From contig CAVRGQ010000004.1 of assembly GCA_963720785.1 (NCBI GenBank), forward strand, positions 1,137,289 to 1,201,288: a stretch of 64,000 nucleotides of DNA, in the 5' to 3' direction. The translations under genes were made by a program, and so were the position numbers. The DNA is from CAVRGQ01 sp963720785 (GTDB lineage Bacteria > Actinomycetota > Acidimicrobiia > IMCC26256 > DASPTH01). This document shows positions 57,463 to 64,000 of this stretch, one piece after another (positions within the stretch are counted from its first letter, which is position 1; every line of letters starts with the position of its first letter). A model generated the notes under the pieces. The model was given only the letters and a program-made list of their open reading frames with translations. It was not told the origin of the DNA and did not search any database.

Positions 57463-58506
57463 ATGACGGTCGATCTGACGGGTGGGCTCGGCGACGAGCG
57501 GGAGTACGTGTTCGCGGAACAACCGGCGAACCCCGACATGCGCGAGTCGGTGAACGCGTGGATCTGGGACGACGGCGTGGAGTTCGGTCTGCCGCGGGTC
57601 GCGATCGAGGCGGTGGCCGACCAGTGGGACACCCACGACCTGCAGGTGAACTTCGCGTTCGGCGACGGCCGCGCCCTGCAGATCTTCGAGCCCGGTGAGG
57701 TGCACGACCCGCTCGGTGCCGACGGCAAGCCCCGGATCCTCGGCGCCGGCGCCCTGTCGTTCGAGCTGGTCGAGCCGTTCCGCAAGTGGCGGATGCACCT
57801 GCACGGTGCCGCGATCGACACCACCGCGGCCGCGCAGATCGCCGCGCTGCGCACGATGGAGCGCTCGCCCGATCGCGTGCAGGTCGACGTGGAGCTGGAG
57901 TTCGAGCACATGGTGCCGCCCTGGGAGAACGGTGCGCTGCGCGAAGACGCGGCGTACGTGCTCGAGCACCAGGAGGAAGGCGCGCTCATGGGCGGGCCGC
58001 GCTTCGAGCAGTTGGCACGCGCGACTGGCACCGTGAAGGTCGGTGACGACGAGCGCGCGCTCGAGGGTGGTGCACTGCGCATCCGCCGCCAGGGCATCCG
58101 TCGCCTCGCGACCTTCTGGGGGCACGCGTGGCAGTCGAGCCTGTTCCCGAGTGGTCGCGCCTTCGGGTACATCGTGTATCCCGAGCGCGTCGACGGGAAG
58201 CCCACCTACAACGAGGGCTACCTGTTCGAGGGCGACGGCCCGTTGCTGCCGGCGCGCATCGTCCAGGCTCCGTGGCTGCGCGACTGCCAGGGCGCAGGCG
58301 AGGACGTCTCGGTCGTGATGGAGACCGACGACGGTCGCATCCACGAGATCGCCGGCGAGCTGCAGCTGCCCACCTACCACGGCATGGTGCCGGAGGACGG
58401 TGTGGGTCTCGTGCTGCAGCAGTCGATCGTGCGCTACACGTACGACGGCGAGTCGGCCAACGGGATGATGGAGCGCTCGATGCCGAGCGACCAGGTCGAC
58501 GTCTGA
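57463..58506 (+). CDS. Conserved protein with CrtC/lipocalin-like beta-rich fold
   Basis: The 347-residue protein is rich in beta strands, with two similar halves (WIWDDGVEFGLPRVAIE; RKWRMHLHGAAID). It resembles a hydroxyneurosporene synthase-like (CrtC) barrel, but no catalytic motif is clear. Such proteins are common in actinobacterial clusters for lipid or steroid catabolism. I cannot assign a reaction. Confidence 0.6.
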   Translation: MTVDLTGGLGDEREYVFAEQPANPDMRESVNAWIWDDGVEFGLPRVAIEAVADQWDTHDLQVNFAFGDGRALQIFEPGEVHDPLGADGKPRILGAGALSFELVEPFRKWRMHLHGAAIDTTAAAQIAALRTMERSPDRVQVDVELEFEHMVPPWENGALREDAAYVLEHQEEGALMGGPRFEQLARATGTVKVGDDERALEGGALRIRRQGIRRLATFWGHAWQSSLFPSGRAFGYIVYPERVDGKPTYNEGYLFEGDGPLLPARIVQAPWLRDCQGAGEDVSVVMETDDGRIHEIAGELQLPTYHGMVPEDGVGLVLQQSIVRYTYDGESANGMMERSMPSDQVDV

Positions 58507-58510
58507 ACCG

Positions 58511-59653
58511 TCAGAGCAGTGGACCGAAGCGCGCCCGGTACGCACCGAAGCGCGCCTCCAGCGACGCCTCGTCGAAGCCGAACTCCTCCGCGTGGTACTC
58601 GTGGCGGGCGCCGTCACGCGGGTTGCCGTCCCACCACGCCTGCATCGCGCCTTCGACCTCGGGCGTGAAGCCGGTGCCGAGCCAGTCGTAGAGCCCGCGG
58701 ATCTGCCCGATCGGGTCGGCCTGGAACGCGGTGAACCCCATGTCGAAGAACTGCGCGTCGCGCCCCTCCGCGCGGAACGCGAGCATGCGGTCGAGGGCCG
58801 TACCCCACTGCTCGATGTTGAGCGCGCCCACCGCGATCGGATCGATGTCGTCGTTCATGAAGCCGAGCATGACCGTGTAGAGGTCGGCGACCGAGGGCAG
58901 CACTTTCGACACGTCGCGGTGCGTCATCACGTAGCGCGTCTCGGGGAACACCTGCTCGCGCTGCGCGAGGAAGAGCGAGTGCGTCGGGCTCTTGAGCCAC
59001 CACGTGGTGGGGCCCTCCTTCCACTGCAGCACCTTGAGGACGCGCCGCTCGTAGCGGTACGCGGGAACCATGTCGCACTGGAGGAACCACTCGGCGTAGG
59101 TGGGCACCCAGCTCATGGCGATGAAGTGCTGCGACTGGAAGCTGATGCCGAGCAGGTCGTGATCCTCGAGGGGGCCGGTGGCCGACTGGGGCAGCATCGA
59201 CTTGAAGCGGGGTTCCATCATGTCCTGCATCTCGATGCGCGCCCGCCCGGCCGCGATGCGCTGCTCGTCGGCTTCGGGCGCCAGGCCGGGCGGAGGAATC
59301 GGGTCCCCGGCCTCCCACATCCGCAGGTGGCGGACACGGTGGTCCTCGCCGAGCAGCGCCGCCAGCGCGGTGGAGCCGGTCCGGGGGAACCCGACTCCCA
59401 GGAGCTCGACGGTGCAGTCCTGGTCGTCGATCTCCGGGTGCTCCGCGTACAGCTGCTCGATGAGGAGCCGGTTGCGCAGGTTGCGCACCACCTCTGCCTC
59501 GAACGACATGCGGCCCATGTCGGTGTAGCGCCCGTCGGTGTCGGCGGAGCGCACGAGCTCACGCAGTCCCTCGCTCCACGTGTCCTCACCCAGGTCGTCG
59601 AGGCCGGTCTCCGCGTGGGCACGCGCCACCAGCTCGTCGGCGTGATCCGTCAT
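58511..59653 (-). CDS. Sulfotransferase family protein
   Basis: The 380-residue protein has the PAPS loop GFPRTGSTALAALLG and the 3'-phosphate motif YVMTHRDVSKVLPS. It is distantly related to the 52521 protein. Convergent with the CrtC-like gene, with three bases between the stops. The acceptor is unknown. Confidence 0.88.
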   Translation of the reverse strand: MTDHADELVARAHAETGLDDLGEDTWSEGLRELVRSADTDGRYTDMGRMSFEAEVVRNLRNRLLIEQLYAEHPEIDDQDCTVELLGVGFPRTGSTALAALLGEDHRVRHLRMWEAGDPIPPPGLAPEADEQRIAAGRARIEMQDMMEPRFKSMLPQSATGPLEDHDLLGISFQSQHFIAMSWVPTYAEWFLQCDMVPAYRYERRVLKVLQWKEGPTTWWLKSPTHSLFLAQREQVFPETRYVMTHRDVSKVLPSVADLYTVMLGFMNDDIDPIAVGALNIEQWGTALDRMLAFRAEGRDAQFFDMGFTAFQADPIGQIRGLYDWLGTGFTPEVEGAMQAWWDGNPRDGARHEYHAEEFGFDEASLEARFGAYRARFGPLL

Positions 59654-59720
59654 CGTCCCCCCTCGGCGTTGCGGATGCGCGAGTCAAGCACGCGCCCTGG
59701 CGCCCGCGAAAGCGCCGCGG

Positions 59721-59726
59721 TAAGGT
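59721..59726 (+). promoter_or_regulatory. Putative -10 hexamer
   Basis: TAAGGT is about 50 bases before the Rieske gene start. Confidence 0.3.
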
Positions 59727-59777
59727 CGTTCTCAACTGCGAGATCGTCGCTACCAGCCACTTGTTCCCAGCCAGGGG

Positions 59778-61064
59778 GTGCCGGACGTGGTCCTGCAATT
59801 CGAGAAGCCGCCCGCGGGCAGCTGGACCGAGGCGTTCGCCGGCCTCGGCACCGAGCCGCTGTCCTACGAAGACTCCATCTCGCCCGAGTTCTACGAGCTC
59901 GAGCGGGAGGCGATCTTCCGGCGCACCTGGCTCAACGTCGGCCGGGTCGAGCAACTGCCCAAGCGGGGTGGCTACTTCACCAAGGAGCTCGCGGTCTGCG
60001 ACACGTCGGTCATCGTCGTGCGCGGCGCCGACGACGAGATCCGCGCGTTCCACAACATCTGCCGCCACCGCGGCAACAAGCTCGTGTGGCAGGACGACCC
60101 GAACGCCGAGGTGCAGGGCACGTGTCGCAACTTCACGTGCAAGTACCACGCGTGGCAGTACGGCCTCGACGGTGAACTCACGTTCGTGCAGCAGGAGCAG
60201 GAGTTCTTCGGCCTCGACAAGGCGGACTACCCGCTCGTGCAGGTCGCGTGCGACGTGTGGGAGGGGTTCGTCTTCGTGAACCTCGACCCGAACGCCGGCA
60301 AAGACGGGGCGGAGGGACTGCACGACTTCATGGGCGAGATGGGCGAGGGGCTCGAGGGCTACCCGTTCGGCGAGCTCACGCAGGTGTTCGACTACCGCGC
60401 GGAGGTCGGCAGCAACTGGAAGCTGTTCATCGACGCCTTCCAGGAGTTCTACCACGCACCGGTTCTGCACGTGAAGCAGAACCCGCCGGGCGTCGCGGCG
60501 CCGCTCATGCAGATGGGCTTCGAGGGGCTGCACTACGCGTTGCACGGTCCGCACCGCATGGTGTCGACCACCGGCGGCACGTCGGAGCGCATGCCGCAGG
60601 AGTACGTGAAGCCGATCGACATCGCGTTCCGCAGCGGCCTCTTCGGCCCGTGGGACAAGCCCGAAGGTGGCGCCGGCCCGCTCACCAAGGGCATGAACCC
60701 CGCCGGGCACAAGGGGTGGGGCCTCGACTCGTTCCAGTTCTTCCCGAACTTCGTGATCCTCACGTGGGAAGGCGGCTGGTACCTCACGTACCACTACTGG
60801 CCGCTCGCGGTCGACCGTCACCTCTTCGAGGGGCGCCTCTACTTCCGGCCGCCGAAGAACGCGAGCGAGCGGCTCGCGCAGGAGCTCGCCGCGGTCACGT
60901 TCAAGGAGTACGGGCTGCAGGACGGCAACACGCTCGAGGCCACGCAGAAGATGCTGAAGTCGCGCGTGGTCACCGAGTTCCCGCTGTGCGACCAGGAAGT
61001 GCTCTGCCGCCACCTGCACAAGGTCGTGCACGACGAGGTGGCGAAGTTCGGAGGAGGAGCATGA
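59778..61064 (+). CDS. Rieske ring-hydroxylating oxygenase, alpha subunit
   Basis: The 428-residue protein has the [2Fe-2S] site CRHRG and CKYHAW, and the mononuclear-iron region NWKLFIDAFQEFYHAPVLH. It adds oxygen to an aromatic ring or steroid using electrons from a reductase encoded elsewhere. No beta subunit is adjacent; a small partner gene follows with a 4-bp overlap. Confidence 0.92.
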   Translation: MPDVVLQFEKPPAGSWTEAFAGLGTEPLSYEDSISPEFYELEREAIFRRTWLNVGRVEQLPKRGGYFTKELAVCDTSVIVVRGADDEIRAFHNICRHRGNKLVWQDDPNAEVQGTCRNFTCKYHAWQYGLDGELTFVQQEQEFFGLDKADYPLVQVACDVWEGFVFVNLDPNAGKDGAEGLHDFMGEMGEGLEGYPFGELTQVFDYRAEVGSNWKLFIDAFQEFYHAPVLHVKQNPPGVAAPLMQMGFEGLHYALHGPHRMVSTTGGTSERMPQEYVKPIDIAFRSGLFGPWDKPEGGAGPLTKGMNPAGHKGWGLDSFQFFPNFVILTWEGGWYLTYHYWPLAVDRHLFEGRLYFRPPKNASERLAQELAAVTFKEYGLQDGNTLEATQKMLKSRVVTEFPLCDQEVLCRHLHKVVHDEVAKFGGGA

Positions 61065-61393
61065 GCGCGCTGTTGCCGCCAGGCTTCGAGGACCTGGAGC
61101 CGTACGCGGTGCGGTGGTGCCTCGCCACCGAGGGCGAGCGCTACGCGGAGCGGCTGTCGAGCTCGATGGACGACATGGAGTCCTTCTACGCCGCGGCGAT
61201 GGCGCGCACTGACGACGCGCGGGCCTACCTCGACGGCTTCCCGCTCGACGAGCTGCCCGACGACGCACTCAACCTGCTCCACCTCCTGTACTCGTTGATC
61301 TGCGTGTCGTTCGCGGTGGAGTGCTGGAAGCAGCCGAACGTGCCCGACTCGGGCGCCGCCTACCTCGACCTCGTGAAGGAGCCCGCACCGTGA
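61061..61393 (+). CDS. Small partner protein of the Rieske oxygenase
   Basis: The 110-residue protein starts at ATG 61061 after GAGGAGGAG and overlaps the Rieske stop. It is helical (DDMESFYAAAMARTDDARAYLDG) and unlike known beta subunits or ferredoxins. It overlaps the amidohydrolase start too, so the three genes are one operon. Confidence 0.65.
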   Translation: MSALLPPGFEDLEPYAVRWCLATEGERYAERLSSSMDDMESFYAAAMARTDDARAYLDGFPLDELPDDALNLLHLLYSLICVSFAVECWKQPNVPDSGAAYLDLVKEPAP

Positions 61394-62689
61394 GCCCAGC
61401 GTCGAGTGCCGGCGGAGCCACCGTGGAGACCGTCTTCGCTGGCGCGCCGCCGAAGCCGCCGTCACACCCGGTGGTGTTGCGCGCCAGCGCGTCTGCTCGA
61501 CCTCGACACGCGGAGCATCGTCGAGCCCGGCGTCGTGGTGGTGCAGGGCGAGCACATCCTCGACGTGTCGCCCACGTCGCTTCCCGACGACGCCGAGGTG
61601 ATCGACCTCGGCGACACCACGCTGCTGCCCGGCCTCATGGACATGGAGCTCAACTTCCTCATGGGTGGGAAGGGCGGCACCATGTTCAGTGCGGTGTCCG
61701 ACGACCCCGCGATGAAGCTCATGCGGGCGATCCCCGCGGCGCGGCGCACGCTCCTCGCCGGCTTCACCACCGTGCGCAACCTCGGTCTCTTCGTGCAGAC
61801 CGGCGGGCTCCTGCTCGACGTCACGTTGATGCGCGCGATCGACGCCGGGTTCGTGCCCGGCCCGCGCATCTTCCCGTCGGGTCACGCGATCACGCCGTGC
61901 GGCGGCCACCTCGACCCCACCATGTTCCAGGGCATCGCGCCGGGGATCATGCCCCTCACCGTGGAAGAGGGCATCGCTGACGGTGTGGCCGAGGTGCGGC
62001 GCGCCGTGCGCTACCAGATCAAGTACGGCGCGAAGCAGATCAAGGTGTGCGCGTCGGGCGGCGTGATGTCGCTCACCGGCGAGCCGGGCGCGCAGCACTA
62101 CTCCGACGAGGAGCTCCGGGCGATCGTCGACGAGGCCCACCGGCGCGGGCTGCGCGTCGCCGCGCACGCGCACGGTGACGACGGCATCCGCGCCGCGGTG
62201 CTCGCGGGCATCGACTGCATCGAGCACGCCTCGCTCATGAGCGTGGAGACGCAGGAGCTCGTCCTCGAGCGCGGCACGTTCATCGTGCCCACGTCGTACC
62301 TCTCCGACGCGATGGACGTGTCGAAGGCCGATCCCGCGTTGCAGGCGAAGGCGGCCGCGGTGTTCCCGGTCGCGGAGAAGACCATCTCGCGCCTGATCGA
62401 CGCGGGGGCGAAGATCGCGTGCGGCACCGACGCGCCGGCGATCCCGCACGGGCAGAACGCCAAGGAGCTCGGCGCGCTGGTCCGCCGCGGCATGCGTCCC
62501 GTCGACGCGATCCACGCGGCGACCGTGGTGAGCGCGGAGCTGGTGCAGGTCGACGACCGCGGCAAGCTGGTACCGGGAATGCTCGCCGACATCATCGCCG
62601 TGCCCGGCGACCCCACCGAGGACATCACGATGACGGAGGACGTCCGCTTCGTGATGAAGGGTGGCGTCGTCTACAAGCAGCCGGCCTAG
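61390..62689 (+). CDS. Metal-dependent amidohydrolase lacking the HxH motif, frameshifted
   Basis: A TIM-barrel amidohydrolase of about 432 residues, related to imidazolonepropionase-like enzymes. K in QIKVCASGG, H in AAHAHGDDG, H in IEHASLM and D in CGTDAPAIPHG are in place. After LLPGLMDM, where HxH binds metal, the sequence is ELN. The frame changes near 61480 (VVLRAS, then RLLDLDTRS). Convergent with the next gene; the stops overlap. Confidence 0.82.
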
Positions 62690-63583
62690 CGCTGGAGCAG
62701 CGAGGCGACGTCGAGGAAGCGCACGTCGGCCCGTTCGGCGAGCACGTCGAGCAGCTGTGGTGACGCGCGCTCGGCGACGAGCAGGCCCTCGACGGTGTCG
62801 TCGGCGAGCGCGATCGCATCGCGCGCGACGTCGAGTGAGCGGTCGAGCTGGGCCAGCGCGGTGAGGCCCACCTCGCCGCGACGCACGAGCGTGAGCAGCC
62901 AGCCGCCCGCGCGGCGTGCGGCGACGTCGACGCGCGCGTGGCCGTCGCCGATCGTGACGAGCCGCGCTTCGGGCGCGAGCTCGAGCGGGCCGTACTCGTC
63001 CGCCAACACCGCGAGGTGCTCGGCGAGCCACTCGGTGATCTGCGCCTGGAGCGGCCGTACACCGAGGGTGGGCGCGAGGTCGCGTAGCTCCAGGTGCTCG
63101 TCCGCGACCGACCAGAAGCTGTCGATGACCGTGCCCGCGACCTCGTCGCCCACGAACACCTCGGCCGACGCGGCGCGCACCGTCACCGCGAGGCGCGCGG
63201 TACAGCGGCTCGATCACCCGCCGACCGGCCGCGACCGCGCCCGGCGCGATCAGTGCGCCGCCGAAGGTGGGCAGCCAGAACGCGAGCGCCTCGCCGTCGA
63301 GCGCGATGCCGTAGCTGAGCTCGTCGAAGTCGAGGTCGCCGTCTTCGGGCGGCTCGAACTCGACGAGATCGTCCTCCGTCCGGGCATGCAGGTACCGGGC
63401 CAGCGGATCGTCGAGATCGCCCACCATCCAACCGTTGGGTGCGACCACCAGCCCGGCGGTCTGCAGGCACTCGTGGAGGAACACCCGGTACTCGGTGAGC
63501 AACTGCTCGCAGAGGCCCTCGTCGACGACGGCGCGGCGGGCCACGTCGCCGGTGAACACGATGTCGAACGGATCACTGAGCAC
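62686..63583 (-). CDS. Conserved protein of unknown function, frameshifted
   Basis: A protein of about 299 residues. An N-terminal half (MLSDPFDIVFTGDVARRAVVDE) from GTG 63583, with AGGAGGC upstream, is joined after a frame change near 63190 to VTVRAASAEVFVGDEVAG and a C-terminal half. It looks like two alpha/beta domains. No family is recognised. Confidence 0.6.
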
Positions 63584-63653
63584 GGGCGTGCCTCCTGCGC
63601 CTGCAAGCTACCCAGAAGATCCCCCCGATCGGCCAGAGTCCGAATACCCGAGG

Positions 63654-64000
63654 TCAGCTGGCGCGTCGTTCGAAGCTCCCGAGGCTGTCGATCACCCAGT
63701 TGAGGTCGAGGTGATCGCCGTGCCAGTGCGGATCGTGGTGTCGCGCAGCCACGGCGACGCCGCGACCTGGTCGCTGGTGCCGATGCAGTGACGGTCGAAC
63801 CCGGGGCCGTCGCCGGGGCCGAAGCTCGTGCCGTCGGGGCGGATCGCGATCAGGTGCCCGTGCCGGCCGCGGCGCAGCCCCCAGCCGCCCTCGTGCACGA
63901 GACGGTGGTGGTGCGAGCACAGCTCGGCGAGGTTGACCATCGAATTGTCGCCACCATGGGGGCGGCGACGGAGGCGGTGGATGTCGGCGAATAAGCGCTC
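63654..64000 (-). CDS. HNH endonuclease domain protein, 3' part, frameshifted
   Basis: The gene continues past the window edge. IHRLRRRPHGGDNSMVNLAELCSHHHRLVHEGGW (in pieces) is the HNH core seen in DUF222-HNH proteins of actinobacteria. The frame changes near 63745; the C-terminus WVIDSLGSFERRAS ends at 63654. These proteins are often present in many copies per genome and their function is unclear. Confidence 0.8.
   Translation of the reverse strand, partial: ALIRRHPPPPSPPPWWRQFDGQPRRAVLAPPPSRARGRLGAAPRPARAPDRDPPRRHELRPRRRPRVRPSLHRHQRPGRGVAVAARHHDPHWHGDHLDLNWVIDSLGSFERRAS

Noticed and set aside
60839..63583. A 914-codon minus-strand frame opposite the Rieske operon
   Set aside because: Only its first part (63583 to about 63190) looks like protein; the rest is the antisense shadow of the strongly conserved oxygenase and hydrolase genes.

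Overview
The window looks like a chromosomal segment of a high-GC actinomycete. The gene content (F420-type LLM oxidoreductase, several PAPS-type sulfotransferases, Rieske oxygenase, many acyl-CoA dehydrogenases, AMP-forming acyl-CoA ligases and SnoaL-like proteins) fits the Acidimicrobiia best, but this is inferred from family content only; no rRNA or marker gene fixes the taxonomy. Many genes start with GTG, overlap their neighbour by 4 bp (ATGA/GTGA), or have a TANNNT hexamer 5-7 nt before the start codon, as in leaderless transcription.

Layout. 0-5.6 kb: HIT protein, a MarR-controlled drug-efflux type ABC pair with a near-perfect operator, metallo-hydrolase, flavin reductase and MauE-like membrane protein. 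5.6-11.5 kb: a cobalamin module made of a divergent ECF transporter operon (T, A, S), a cobalamin riboswitch and two secreted proteins that resemble the two halves of eukaryotic transcobalamin; two copies of a 52-bp palindromic element bracket it. 11.5-13.8 kb: a compact DNA methyltransferase / small protein / PD-(D/E)XK nuclease cassette. 13.9-24.5 kb: housekeeping and stress genes (CcdA, YjbQ, a transaminase plus omega-amidase pair, LLM oxidoreductase, hybrid histidine kinase, FtsX-type permease).

24.6-43.7 kb: an initiator tRNA gene whose 3' end is repeated 19 kb downstream. The block between the repeats carries a catabolic gene set: two amidohydrolases, two TetR regulators, a cyclase, and a twice-repeated module of acyl-CoA ligase, SnoaL-like protein and paired acyl-CoA dehydrogenases. 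A ClC channel, superoxide dismutase and MarR regulator follow. 43.7-50 kb: STAND ATPase, SRPBCC protein, serine hydrolase and Tat-exported phosphoesterase. 50-64 kb: lipid flippase-like protein, alkylsulfatase-like hydrolase, two sulfotransferases, alcohol dehydrogenase, acyl-CoA ligase, an AP endonuclease, a Rieske oxygenase operon and the 3' end of an HNH nuclease gene.

About 21 single frameshifts interrupt 17 genes whose two halves are otherwise intact and well conserved. I read most of these as uncorrected indels in the assembly rather than pseudogenes, and I annotate such genes across the break.
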